Part shown: in pieces, positions 46,086 to 59,590 of the stretch | Numbering within the stretch: position 1 is the first letter of the stretch | Layout of the letters: every line of letters begins with the position of its first letter | Assembly (NCBI RefSeq): GCF_022458985.1 | Contig: NC_061781.1 | Span: 20,367,001-20,431,000, forward strand | Reading direction: 5' to 3' | Source: Mugil cephalus | Taxonomy: Eukaryota > Chordata > Actinopteri > Mugiliformes > Mugilidae | Length of the DNA stretch: 64,000 nucleotides | Program-made: the position numbers and the translations under genes | Notes under the pieces: model-generated | Told to the model about the DNA's origin: nothing | Database searches by the model: none | What the model saw: only the letters and a program-made list of their open reading frames with translations

Positions 46086-49000
46086 TTTGAGAGGGATGCT
46101 TTCACATCTATTAGAATGCAGCATCACATTCATGCTCACAAACCTTGTTTCCTGTTTTCTTTTTTTATCATAACACATGGCCACTGCTCAGTTGCATAGA
46201 TAAGAATAGTAATATCACAGGAAAAAACTATCTTTACTGCAGTGTTTTACTTACAAGCACGTAATGCAGCACAAATAACTTTGTGTCGAGTGTTCAAAAG
46301 AGACGATCGCGTTAGATACGGAAAATGACTAAACGCATTTTAATTTAAATTGGTGCATCTTTCCCATCTGCCGCGATGATAAGATCAAAGGTCATGCCAG
46401 CGATAGAGAAACCGTAACACAATAACAAAGCTGCGTGTCGTGCATCATTGTACGTCGAACCCGCCATGGATTAATGTACTAATATCCTGTTTGTCTTGCA
46501 GCTCCTCAATCTGCAGCCTATATCTGCAGATAACCATGGCTTTTGAGGTTTCCTTCTCTTGGTTGTTTGACATGTGTTATCTGAAATGCACCACACCCTG
46601 ATCACTGTGGAGGGTTGCATGCCACAAAGGAAAAAAAAAAAAAAAAAAGGACACCTTCAAAACAGCAAGTTGGCCGTAACCCCCTCCCCTCGGTGGTTCG
46701 CTGGCTGCGTGTTGGGTCTAAGAAGCGTGTCACTGTTCGGTGTGCGGCTTCGTCGGCCTAAAAGAACCCGGTGCAGCTGGATGATGGTTGCGGTGGTGTG
46801 TTTGCATCTGCCCCATAAACTGTCACGATGATGCAGTCTGGATGCAATGTGGGAGGGGGTCGATGATTAAAGAAGAAATAATGACAGCTAAGTAGTGTTT
46901 TCATCTAATTTTTTTTTTTTTGATTTCTGATGACTTCATGTTTACTCTTGACCTGATGCGACTGCTGTTAAATGGTCTCTAGGACATGGGTGGAAATCGT
47001 TTTCCCTCCCTCCCTCTCTCTCTTGTTTGATTTATATCCTACATCGTTCTGTGACGAGTTTCGTTTTCACCACCCAACAAACCAGAGCAGCAGCTCCACG
47101 CAGACGCAGGCACCGAAGCTCCCGCCGCGCGTTTGCGGCGTCCGACCGAGGTGACCACGCGTCTCGTCCTCTGACTTTAATCTCTCCCGAGGCAGCGCCG
47201 CCCGCATGCTCCGTGCCAGATATCTGATCTGCTCGAAGTGCAACCCAAACGTTTATTCGGCAGTTAAAAGGAGCACTGAAGTGTCTTGCTGTGTGAGGAG
47301 ACGTCCTCAAGGTGGCATCAAAAACCAGCGAACGCCGGCGCGTGCCCCACAAGTTCAGTGTTTTCTTCAACAGTTTGATTTTGTTCAAGTGTGCAGCTTG
47401 ATTTTTACTAATATAGAGGTCGATTGAATGACACAGAACTGTCAGAATTGAGCGTTTGTACGTGACCTTGTGCTTCACGCATGCGGTTGTGTAGCGTAGA
47501 AGCACAGAAAACCCATCCCTTAATTCCTTGCAGATATACTGCTTGGGTTTCGATTTTTGAGGCAGCGTTAAAGAAGAAAAAACAACTGAGGGGGAATCTG
47601 GAAATATAAATATATATATTATACTTATATATATATCCACCGGCTATGAGGAATAGCTCTTATTCCTTGTGACACTGAAAGTGTATCCGGATTACTCTTC
47701 ATTTTGGATCCCTCTCTAAGTATTTTCCTAGGAGGGTAATAAGGGTGGTCATATTATTCATGGCTATTTTCTTGTCAGCCCGGGCTCAGGCTCTTTGTGA
47801 CATCTAACTGATTTCCATTACTCAGATTTTGCTCTTTGGATGGGAAGAGACAGAACGAGGGTGGACTGAAGTTCAGACATGCCACAGAGCGTAAATCACA
47901 CGAGGGCTGCTTTTAAACGTGAAATGCCCACCCGAGCGCGTCGGGGCGAGAGATGCTCGCCATAGTTTCCAGTCGCATTGATTGATGTAATCAATTTGGA
48001 GCTCGCGTTTCTTGACGAGATCTGTTTAAAGTAAAAAACTAAGTGACACCAAATGGTGGCGCAGAGGGAGAGGGTGGGGGGGAGAGGAGGCTGCCGGGGC
48101 CTTGCGAAACACAGATGAGCACCGGGGAATCAAAGAGCAAAGTCTTGCGTTGCCTCAAAACACGGCGAAGCATTTCCATGAAAGGATTTGCATATCCGTC
48201 TACTCTCGGTGTCCCAGCTGCACCCGATCACCCCCTCGAAAAAAAACTTTTAAAAAAAACCTTCCTCTCTTGTGTACCGGCGTCAACAGCAAAGGACCTT
48301 TCTGCTAGGCTTTCTAATGAAAACCATTCAAGTCAATCAAGTTTACCATGAGACCAAAGGCCAGTGTAATTTGGGAAAATTGCTGAAACTCCAAAGTAAT
48401 CTTCTGTAATGTGATCTTGCCTATTGAACACTGGCTGTACTGTACGTGTCGGATAAGAGCTCAGTCATTTTCTTCAAATGCAGTCCTGACAAGCAGCATG
48501 GATTTCCACCTGCAAGTAATCATCATTCTAGTGTTAAGTGCTTTGATATTAAAATGACTGATTTAAGACCATTTGCTGCTAGTAGATAGCGATTCGAAAG
48601 CACTTCCATATGCTGATAGTGAGGATAAGCTGAGTTTGTGAACCGGGTGTACTGCCGCGTTGTGTTTACTGCTGTAGAACGGCCAGTGAAAACACTCCGT
48701 GGCTAAGACATGACTTCACTCCTTCTGCGTCCGAGGTTGAGAAAGTAAGACTTTAACGTTTGGGAATGATGTCATCAAAGCCTGTTAAATAATAACAAAG
48801 GGAAAGTTTCATAAGATTGTGTTTGTCCATGTCGTGAACCTCCTTGCAACTCCCAAAGTGGCCACTCGGGGGCAACGTTGGCTAAAAGAAAACCCCTCCG
48901 GGCGCACACAGGGGCTCGTTTCATTCGAGTTGGACTGTTTGTTGACACTTAACATGAGAGTGACAGGAGATGACAGACAATTGGGATATTTGAAAATGTG

Positions 49001-52000
49001 CAAATATCCCTGTCAAACTTTAAAAAAAAAACAAAAAAAAAAACAAACAGTGTTATTGTTTATGCCGAAAGAGCCTCTCTGTGACTTTGTGAAGGATACG
49101 CAGAATCCGAGCGGTTGCACGCAGAATAACAAACATCCTCTAATCAGTACGTTTTCTGAATTGCCTCTCAAAACTGAACTCGTGCTCGGGCACCTGTTTC
49201 AAAGAACAGGCTTGTTTATCAAAGTCCTCCTCTGTCAACAAACAGAATAAGAGCGATGATGACTGGCTCCTCAGTCCACATCTGATTTCAGCAAATGTGC
49301 AATTGTTCAAAGTGAGTTGTGCTTCATTGATTTGTTTCAAGGCAGAGGAAAAATAACCTCGGGGCTTCTACCAGTTAGAAATAACAATGGAGTCCTTCTC
49401 TGCTGTTTGTAGTTGTGTTGGCCTCACATCAGTAGCAGAACATGGAGGGAATTTCACTGTGAATTTTAACTGCGAGTGGCGACTGTGTAGAAGAGTTCTT
49501 CTCATCGGAGAGGTGGATTTCATTTTCAGTGTGTCAGATCAGTGCGTTTTACCGTCGCTGTGATTTAATGCTGCAGTCATTCTGCGGGATCCACTTCTCC
49601 CTTTAGTGCCTCATTTGAAACTTTTCTCCGTTTCTTAACTTTTCTTAACGAATGGTCCAAAATGTTGATGTGTTTGCTCACTGGCTGGAAAGTTATGATG
49701 ACAAATCTCTCATGTCCGCGCGTGCAGCAGAAAACAAGCGGGCGCTACGCTTAGCTTGACTTAGCTTAGCATAAAGCCTTAAAGCAAGAGGACGCAAATA
49801 CGCCTGTGTGTGTGTGTGTGTGTGTGTGTCCGAGCTCAAAAAATACACCTACTGTTTGTTAAGATTGCAAACGATTACATTATTTTCGCTTTGTTTAATC
49901 CACTCACAAACAACTACAATACATAAATGACAACATTTGGAAACTATTTGCCTGTGAACAACACTGCCGAAGCATCTGCTGGTTACCTGGCAACCTCACA
50001 AAGATGTCAAGAGTTTTTAGCTCCGCAGAAACACAACTTGTCATGTTTTTTAAACAGGATGCAACGAGCTAATTCGTTCCCTTTAGATGTTGTTGTTGTT
50101 ATTTTTTTTTGTGTGTTTTTTTTTTTCCTAGCATAACTGAATTTTGAAGAGAGACAAAATTGGCTGTTCCACTTGTTTCCAGTCCTCATGCTAAGCTAAT
50201 GGGTTGTGGCTTTAGCTGCAAACTTGAGAGCAGTATCCATCTGCTCATCTATTGTTTTTTTCTTCTTCTTTCTTTCTTCTTTTTTTTTACTTCTCTGCAA
50301 GAAATAAAAATGAACCGTTCCTCAAAGACAACTTCTACTGTTACCGCACGGCGCACATGTCAACATTACAGCGAAAAACGCCGCAGTTCAGCTCACCACC
50401 TATTTGGCCCCACCTAAAAAAACCCCAACAACAACCATATCAACATATGGAAATATTTGTTGCGGTCAAATAACAGAGTCTGTCTCCCCTTCCCGTCTCC
50501 GCGTGACGGGTGAGGTGTCACTCAGCGGTACAGTGTGGGAGGAGCCTCTCCGCGCTGAAATGGTTGGTGACAGAGCTTTCATCCAACCCACCGAGGGCCC
50601 TTTGTTGTTATTTTGGGCTCTCTCATGGGTGCAAATCTGAGAGCGTGCAGACGACAGACTGGGTCTCATCTCTTGCACGGGCACACGCGAGCGTAGAAGG
50701 AGGCATGTGCACACTAATAGGCACCTGCGTTACACGAAATAATAAATAAATAAGTAAAAAAAATTAATGACACGCTCGCTGTCATGTCAGTCAGATTGGC
50801 TGATTTTCTGGAGGTGCGTGCGCAATTGGGAAAAGCCATTAAACGGGTTCTGGAGCTAAAACATGAGCAGAATATTTCAGTGTAAAAAAAAAACATAATA
50901 ATAATAATAATAAAAAGTCACTTTCTAATAGGGAAAAAAACAAAAAGGAAAAGTTGAGACATAATAAAGATAAAAACTAAACTGCCTTAGGTTAGTCAAA
51001 TTATTAATGAGAACAATAATAATTTAGACTTGATTTTCCTCTGGTGAGACCTTTAATCTTTTTTTTTCAATTCTTTAATCTATATATTTATGTCTTTTTG
51101 CATATATGAAACTGATTTAAATTCTGAGGCACTGCTTTCAACTAAATAACAACAACATACCTCCACCTACTATCATTTCGGAGATAAATAACAAAATCAG
51201 TCATATGTAGCGATGATTCAGTGAAATGCAAATTGTCCAAGCTGAGCATCATTTCTGGAAAGAAAAAAACATACAACAAAAAGCTAAAATTATATTTTAA
51301 ATTTCTCTTCTGGTGTTTCTAGGCTTCATATCACTGAGAATTGGGAGGCCAAGAGGTGAAAGCAAAGGATGAAAACAAATTAGGGAGCAGGGATTGGTCG
51401 TGTATGATTCATTTTACAACAAATGTCAAAATGCCTTTAATCTCTGGCACGTTGAGGTAGAGACAAAATGATTTACATGGCTACATATCGCAAAGGCAGA
51501 GTTAAACCGTATGCTTTTCGCAATTATTTAAATTATTATTATTATTATTTTAAATAAATAAGTCCTCCCAGAGGTTCTGTTTGAAACAACACCGCATGAA
51601 AGTAAATGAAAGTCTCCAGTTAACAGCTTAAGTCTATTTGATTTCCCATTCAAGCGGTGACAGTGATCACAACCTCCGACAGCCTGAGATGCGAGACGAA
51701 TGTTTAGCCTATCAGCGACGCGCGGCGGTGAGATATTTACGGGGTCGGCGAAGTTGTCTTTGTGTCTGCCTGCCTGCCTGTCTGTTATCACAAGTCGAGG
51801 GTGCGTCTGCGGTGGCCTCCGACACCGATCACAGGCGGCTGCCGCTTAAAACAAGTGAGGAGATATTTTCCTCTCACCGTGTGATGATGACCCTTGCTCT
51901 TAACCCCCTCCAGCAGCAGTTCATCCTCCAAACAATAACAATCAATTCCCTCCACATCTGACAGAGCCGAAGAACAACTTATAAATGATATGCATCTCCT

Positions 52001-52950
52001 GCTGGTCCCATGGCAACCGCCTTGACTTTATTGTTGCGCTTCTTTGATCCCGCCAAGCTTTGATTCATTTCTCTTTCACCCTTTTAGCTAAACATATCAT
52101 GTGAATTTGGAGCTTTGTTCCTGACAGGCCCCGTCTTACCTCGCTCTCTCCACAGGCTCCTGACGCCTCCCAGAGGAGCCGCGGAGGAGGAGAGGAATTC
52201 CACTGGATTCAAAGACTGCGCCGGGTTTCTTTTGACTCCTCCGTCTGCCTCTGCCTCGCCTCCCTCCGCTCTTCACGTTGACCTGCTCCTCGTGATCCCC
52301 TGCCAAACCATCTTCCTGCCCCTGAGGGACTGTGGCTGCGTGTGCACGGGGCTCGCGCGCGTTCGCACTGGCGCACGAGGGCCCCCGGGCTCCGATTCAA
52401 GACGTTTTGATTAGTTGCATGTCCAAACCTGTAATTCAGTAAATGGGGAGAACACAAACTTCCATCCTGCATGTTTAGTTTTCTTTTAATAAAGTCCGTT
52501 TTAGGGCTCATCTCTGAAATAGAGGGACATTATGTCTTGGAGACTTTCTCCGAACGGGCGCGTAATGAAAAATGAAAAGTGTGTGTTTTCTCAGTACCAT
52601 CTGGTTTCAATCATGGCAATATCCTAAACATGACCAGTTTCTTAAATCGGCTACCCTCACCCTGCCTTCCAGACGTTAGCCACTCATTATTCTAGTCAGG
52701 CCTCTCTGACAGCTACACAAAGTCAAACCTTTCCACCAGTAGAAGCCAGCTATTTTCTCATCCACTTCATAATCACTTCACAATAACGCAGTTCATAACA
52801 ATCCCATGTTATTCATGCATATATATATATGTATATATATAGTACATGTACATATGGTACGGCGCATGAATATGGAATAGTTAGAGTGGCCTGTATACAG
52901 AACATTTCAGAGCTATATAAATTAAATATAAATTAAAGTAAATAAGTAAA
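46086..52950. other. intergenic, no gene recognised
   Basis: Nearly 7 kb downstream of asmtl without recognisable exons on either strand. It holds homopolymer runs (near 46630-46647 and 49021-49047), a GT microsatellite (49805-49830), (AT)-rich runs near 47607-47636 and AAT repeats near 50898-50912 and 51533-51550. The open frame at 52115-52414 is GC-rich but lacks a domain or splice sites. No RNA gene was recognised. Confidence 0.5.
49805..49830. repeat. (GT)n microsatellite
   Basis: About 13 uninterrupted GT units in the gene-poor right part of the window. This is common simple sequence and likely polymorphic. Confidence 0.85.
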
Positions 52951-53386
52951 TCGACCATCTTGTGACAATACAATGTTCTGCTGGGAAACTTTTAGACCTG
53001 GCATTCATGCACCACTCACCTAGACCAGACCAGCCCCCCTTCCTACCCGTAGCAAGGACACTCCTTCACGGCAGTAACCAGCAGGATGCAGCCTGACACA
53101 GACACGTACTCAGAAAATATGAAGAACAGCACAAGGTGTTGACCTGGCCTCAGAATTCACTAGATCCTGAACTGATAAAGTATCCATGGGATGATGATCC
53201 ACTATAGAGACCCCTCCCCTCAACCCTTAGGACCCGAAAGGCCCCCCCACTAACAACATCCTGTAAACCAGACAGCACAGGACACCCTCAGGAGACCCAC
53301 GTCCATGTATGTCTCCGATGAATCACAAGAGAAACCTACACAATATTAGGAAGGTGGTCATAATGTTACGCCAGATCAGTGTGTGT
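52951..53386. mobile_element. Tc1/mariner-type relic, longer copy
   Basis: It contains CAATGTTCTGCTGGGAAACT, CCTGGCATTCATGC, CACCTAGACCAGACCA, GGTGTTGACCTGGCCTCAGA, ATCCATGGGATGATG, ACACAATATTAGGAAGGTGG and a decayed end. These are successive landmarks of the same fish element seen at 45866, including the region encoding the LTWPPNSPDLNPIE-type transposase motif. Frames are broken throughout. Confidence 0.75.
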
Positions 53387-56300
53387 CACTGCATACACCG
53401 ATCATCAAAATGTCTCTGGAACCGATGAAGGGGAAGTTTGGCGCCAGTTATGTCTGTCAGTCCATAAAAATAAAAAAAGGTAATGTAGCATATCAGTCCG
53501 ACCAGAGTTCATTCATCTTTCATCTTTGCTTTCAGCTGGAAGAGGCTGCGGTGGACATGATGCACCGAGCAGTGAAAAACGCCAGGGTGAGCGCACTGAT
53601 CACGTGCACGAGGACGGTGCTGCGTCTGTGCCGCACGCTCCGAGGTATGCATTCGTTTTGCGGGGTTGTGCGCGCGCTTGGGTGTTTGCAATCGCAGTCA
53701 AATGGGAGGAGATACGCCTGTTAGAGGCATTAACATAAACACAATGTATTTATTGATGTGAGGTTATCGTTTTCACGTTAAAGTGTTTGCTATAATAACC
53801 ATTAACAAATTAATCTACGGTATATGGTCCGTACGGCTGCCTCCCCCAGTCTCATGCCAGATGTGCTCTTAAATCAGCACCATATTTCCTATAAAATTCA
53901 CCGCTAGCTGCAGTGAAACGGGCCCTACCACTTGTGAGAAGCTCTAAGGAACCTGGCTAACATGCACCTTTTACCTGTGTCAACTTTTTAAAGCCAAAGT
54001 GGTTCAGCCTTTCACTTACCATCTTGAACGTGGCTTCCAAAAAAGGCTTGGTGTTTTTTCTCCTGTGTGAATTAGACCAACGCCAGGGTTGGAGGTGGGA
54101 GGGGCAGTGCAGGGGGACGCCGTCGCCGCCAATGAGACTAATAAAGGTGTGAGATGTCCCATCCAAACAGGTGCGACAAAGCAACAGGGGTAAATGTGCG
54201 ATGGGCGTGCAGGGCCCCTGAGACACGGAGCTTTTTGTAGCTGAAGTACTCCTGGTCCACCGAAGCCGCTCAGGCGTGCCTTCGAACCACTTTACTGAAA
54301 CCAAATACGTGCCCCCTAAAAGCCAGAATCGTCCGTTCAGCAGAATCACTGAATCACTTTGTGAATGCACTCATCCGATTGTGCAGTGTTGCGAGAAGCA
54401 CTGGCATGACGCAGGTGAAGTTGTGACATACATGAGGAGAAACTGGGGAAAAAGCACCTGTTCTGATACTAGAATTTAGATAAAACGAATCTTTTTCCTC
54501 CACTGTTTACAATTTGTGTTAAATTGGTGGAGATGGAAGACGGCTCATAATTGATAGGGGCATTTAAAAATTCCTTAAATAAATAAAATGCACAAACTTT
54601 CTTAAATCGCCCTTTGTGGAGGTCAAACGACTAAGGCAGACTGTTAAAAGACCACAACCAGCGACAACGCAGTGGCAACGGTGTGGCAACGACACTGCAA
54701 TGGATTCACACACTTTCCAGGAATTGTGAGATACAAGAGAACAGCAAACAGAGAAGGAATGAGCGCATTCAGCAACCTGCTATTTAATACATAACGGGCT
54801 GCACAAAACGGCAAAACAGTGTTGTTTTATGGAAAGGAATTCAGCAATAGTTTGTGTAATGCAGACTTATTTACTCTGAGCGTTCATTACTGGACCGCTG
54901 TGAGGCTGCTGGGAGAATAAAAAAAATAGAATAGATGAGAGATGAGAGAAGTGCACAGACATTTTGTTTTTTTGTAGATTTAGGAAGCCAAAAAAAAAAA
55001 AGGTATTGCACTTCATTCAGTCGTCTGAACTACCGCGGATCAATTTTAATTCTAACTCCTTGCACAGTTGTTGTAATATGAGTTTCCACCAATGGAGGGC
55101 AGTATGGCTATGACCACAAGCATCGTCACAAAGGCTGCAGCCCCGGCCAGGTTCAAACTCAAGACCCTGAACCCTGAGATCTTGCTGTGTGTGTGTGGAG
55201 GGGGTGTAGTGCATGATATATAACCCACATGGTAAAAATGTTTGTCTCCTGCCACTCAAACATGACACAATAGCACGTTTAAATCCCTGTGCTCATTAGA
55301 GGTCAACAACAAAGACAAAAAAATTTTAGATTGATGAAGACGGTAAACATTTTCCTGTTCAGGTTTTGGATTAAACATGCATTTCTTAATTACTTTAGAC
55401 AATGTTAATTGAATATAATGAATGCTATCTGACTAATATTTTCTATTACAGATCAATCATTTTCAAGTACAAGTTTTTTACCAGGTGAAACTTGGTCCAC
55501 TTACCTGCTGCTTTAGTTAAAAAAAAAAAAAAGCATCTCATTTACTCTTACTTTTCTCACATATTCTGCCTCTTAAATAATCTACCATGAACATTTTTTT
55601 TTTTTTTTTGCTAATCAATGTTTAATCTTCAACCATATTTTTTGTTTCAAGCTGTGTTTGAAGAGCACAGAGGAGCCCGGGGATGTCCGGGGGTGAGCTG
55701 AGCCCGGACGGCAGACGGCACCTGTGAGCGAACCTCAAAAACCTGAGGCTAAGACCCACAAGATGACCTCTGCAGTCGGAGCAGCAACACAAAGAAACAA
55801 AGGCTTTAGCCAGGCTCGCGAAGGCTCAGAGGGGAACTCGTCTGGCCCTTTAGCGTGCACCGTTGTGCTGGAGTCGTTTAAAATTTGTCTTGATCGCGTT
55901 AATTCTCATTGTTTGCTCTGCTCCTCTTTGCAAAGTGATTTTTTTCATCCTCGTAATTTTGCGCATATCGCTTCTGATGAGTTATCTCTGTGCAGATTTC
56001 TTTTTAATTTAGCGTAAAATAAGAATACATTTTCTCTTAGAGCCTCGCTCCCTCACTGAGTTATTACTGTACCTCTCCTTCCGCATTTCTCTGAAGAGCT
56101 ACAGCAAACAGCTGCCTGATTAATAAGTTAGGTCCTCTAAATATGGCTCAGAGTCATGTATCTTTAAAAACTACTTAATAATGGTAATCAAGATTATCAA
56201 CAACGTACCAATTACATCTTTACACTTTCCTCTCTTAATTATGTATAGTTCTCCTTCGCTGTGGATAAAAGGGCTGCTTTCTTAGTCTCAGGTGGATTGT

Positions 56301-59064
56301 TCATCTTAAGTGTTTATGATGGTGTATTTGTATCACAGCTAAGCTACGCTCCCTTAAAGTGGCAGAGAGCTAAAAGGAGGCCTGCGCCACAACCACAATG
56401 GAGGAGTTCCTATGTTTTATTTATTGATATGTTTTAGTGGGGGAAGACCTAACATTCATTATCATAAAGGCCTCTAGACATCAAGTCACGCACAAAAGAG
56501 CCAGGCATCTCACAGACTCTCTCTCACACACACACACACACACGCATGAGACGAGCAGGCCGCTTTGCTGCAACCAATGGTAGCTTCGGTGACAGAAGCT
56601 GACAATGTCAAAGTATCTCCGTCTCTTGCACATAAACTGTCCCTGAAGCTGTCGCTGCGAGAGAGATGTAAAACACAAGCTTTTTTTTTTTCTTCTTCAC
56701 GGGGGAAGTTGTTTTCATTCCCTTCTTCTATTTTTTTTTTTTTTTTTTTTTTTTTAAATATGTCATATCTTTTCTGTCAGGGCCCCGGGGCACCTGGTTG
56801 GTAGTGCTCGTGCTACATCAGGAGGAGGAGGAGGAGGAGGGAGGAGCTTAAGCATCTGCAAACCCAGCGGAGTCTGACCATATTGTACCTGCACCCGTCT
56901 TCATATCACTTATTTTGTCAAAAGCTCAAAGCAGCAAATTTCAGACAACCGTGTAGTCATCTGATCTGTGTGTGTGTGTGTGGGAATCGTTGTGTGTGTG
57001 TGTGTGTGTGTGCGCGCGCATGAGTAAAGGAAAAGACAGCCTAGTAGGAACAGATGTGGGGAAAGTCGGTAAAAACTCAATATGAACCCTGCAGAGGCCT
57101 TCCTTTCTCTCTGTTCAATTATTTAGAGTCAAAGAAAAGAGGCGAGAGTAACATATTTCCTCAGAAGCCACTATGTTCAGCAGGAATGAATAACATATTT
57201 ATCTAGTCTCATCTTTGCCAAATAGCCGGAAATGGAAACAAATACCTTCAATTGGATTCTTGGCTCTGGTGTTTTCCTTGAGCTGCCGCTGTGTGTACTC
57301 ACGCAGTCATATTGAAAAATTCCTCAGGACCAAAAATTACGGAAGCGCTGACAAGCCGAATTTTTTTCACGGTGTCTAGATGTACACTTGGCAGATGGAG
57401 GCGAAGCTCATCTGCTCCCCTCTCCTCGTATGACGGGAGGAGGGGGGGGGGGGGGGAGAAAAGGAAAGAGAGAGAGAGAGACAGAGCAGAGTGAAAAAGT
57501 GCTCACCTATTTAATTTGATTAGAGATTAGAAGAGAAAAAGAGTCACATTTCCTCCTTGGCATGTCTCTACTTGGCGCACTCTGACACCTGATTTTATAA
57601 AGAGATGTCACAGCCAAGCGCCACGGTAATGCCAGTAATTACTCTGAAGTCAAATAAATAAATAAATTTGCTTTTCTTTGTGAGAGTCTGACAGGTATTC
57701 CAGCATCCTTGACTGGAGAAATTGCGGTTACTGTGTGTGTGTGTGTGTATGTGTGTGTGTGGGCGTGTACTTTTATTGTGGCTGTGTATTTGGATGCGGG
57801 TGTGCGTTTGTGTTTACATATAGTGAGGCACTTGTAAAGGAGAGATTCAGACAGGATGAAATTTTGACAGCTACAGCATAGCTTGTTTCCCCCCTCTCTT
57901 CTTTTTTTTTTTTTTATGACTGTGATAATCTGAGCCGCTCGCACTGAAGGCAAACCTCCGTTTGAGACTGATAAGGTACGAGATACAGCTTTGTAAATAA
58001 TAAGGTTAGAGTTTCTACACAGTTGCTAGTGCCGCGCCTGATCTCGCTCCTATTAGTGACAATTGGCTGTGACCTCACCTGCTCACCCATGCTGTCATCA
58101 CTGAGGGTGTATCTACAGCAGCAGCAGCAGCAGCAGGCTATTAGATCATCCACTCTGGTCATGGAAGGAGACATCCAGACAAACGCTGCTCTGCTGAACC
58201 AAAGGAAGTCTGATGCATGTTGTCATGAAGGCTGGCTCCTTGACTTCTGATATTGTTCCTCTGCTCATATATTATCTTTTAGGAGGGAACAAAAAAAAAT
58301 AAAATAAAAAAAAATAAAAACTTTCTCTCAGAAGCTCACAAAGCAGCCTGCCTGTGGGCACAAACAGGTGGTGGGTATAGTCATACCACCCACAGCTGAT
58401 TAGCAGGCATGAGAAATTCTTACAGTGTTGACAGGTGCAATAATATCTATTTGCATTTTTATTTATGACAATATGATATGATTAAATCACAAACTGTGGT
58501 GTTAAAAAGGTTAAACATCAGCACAGACAACCATTCCCTCACATACGGCCCTTTGGGCATCCCTGTCTGGCCTGCAGTACGTCAGTCATAAGCAAATGAA
58601 AAGTATTTATGCTGTGCATGCATTACAACTGTGTTGCTTTTATTTTGAAATGCCGTGATGTTATTACTTACGTCATGGCACTTTTGTATTCTGTGTTGGT
58701 TAATTCTTTGAAAAGGATGATTGAAACAGCTTCTTGCCATCTATTAAACAGTTATTGAGATTTACTGAGATAAAGAAAACGATTCATGTAGCTGCATGGT
58801 CCCTCCTTGGTGCTTTCCAAAGAGGACAAAGTTTCCAACATTGCAACATTGAGTTATTTAAAAAACTACAGATCGAGTGTGTTTTATTTTCCTTTTCGAC
58901 CTACACCAAAATTCATAAATTTAAATAAATATTTACAGAATATTCTTATACTTCTGATTGCCAGTAGCAGAATTAATATTGAGCAGAATTAAATTCAAGT
59001 TACCGTTTGGTTAGGCCCGTCAACACAGTTCAGATTCTGTAGAAAACATTGCCAAGCCCTGAAG
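53387..59064. other. intergenic, no gene recognised
   Basis: No recognisable exon on either strand. Simple sequence includes GT runs at 56967-57012 and 57735-57760, a poly-T tract near 56731-56755, a G run near 57442-57456 and a CAG run at 58119-58134. Stretches at about 56120-56290 and 57150-57300 are free of simple repeats and of balanced composition, with TAAT cores, and are candidate conserved elements only. Confidence 0.45.
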
Positions 59065-59590
59065 GTGTGCAGTGACGTCACTACCGCCTTAGGCCACGCC
59101 CCCCTGAGTGGCAAAAACATGGTGGAATGTATCGGTAAACAGCGAGACTGGGAATAATGTGGATTATCAAATCAAATTAAGGACAACTGGACTCGACAAT
59201 GATCCATACGAACAGGTGTGTATTTGGAAAAGTGGATTAGGCTCAGTTTCAGTTAGTTTAAGTTAATTTCAGTTATGATAAATGTAGCTAAATAAAAGAT
59301 GCTAACGCTAAGAGCTTTACTCAGAAGTATCGTTAGCCATACAATACTGCCACTACCTGACACTAAATGTGAACCACAACACTGGATTCCAGCTGTTTCT
59401 TCATAATGCAGTGATCTATTTACTTCTCTTTTCTTTGGAAGTCGGAGATATCTGTAAAAAATATATCTCTGACTACTTTTCTAATCTGTTGGTACAGTCT
59501 ACGATTCAAGCTAATGCTGCTAATCTCCATGTCCAACTGTCACTTTTTGCCGTAACCATGGAGACCTCAGCTAGCTGTGACGTCGCGTTC
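59065..59590 (-). mobile_element. dispersed THAP-bearing element, copy 2
   Basis: Collinear with 31881-32670 but shorter. It keeps the same left part (GAGTGGCAAAAACATGGTGG onward) and the right part corresponding to the THAP exon. Reading the minus strand, GATATCTCCGACTTCC has lost one base relative to copy 1 and runs into TAA soon after, so the finger is broken. The region with the first cysteines is also diverged. The right end contains TGTGACGTCGCG, the inverse of the left end CAGTGACGTCAC. Confidence 0.75.

Noticed and set aside
52115-52511. GC-rich frames on both strands
   Set aside because: They lie in a locally GC-rich stretch without similarity, start context or splice sites.
53410-53590. 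A frame starting MSLEPMKGKFGASYVC followed by a possible acceptor and LEEAAVDMMHRAVKNAR
   Set aside because: It looks like two small exons at first, but the frames do not join in phase in a convincing way. It directly abuts a Tc1 relic and matches no family I know.
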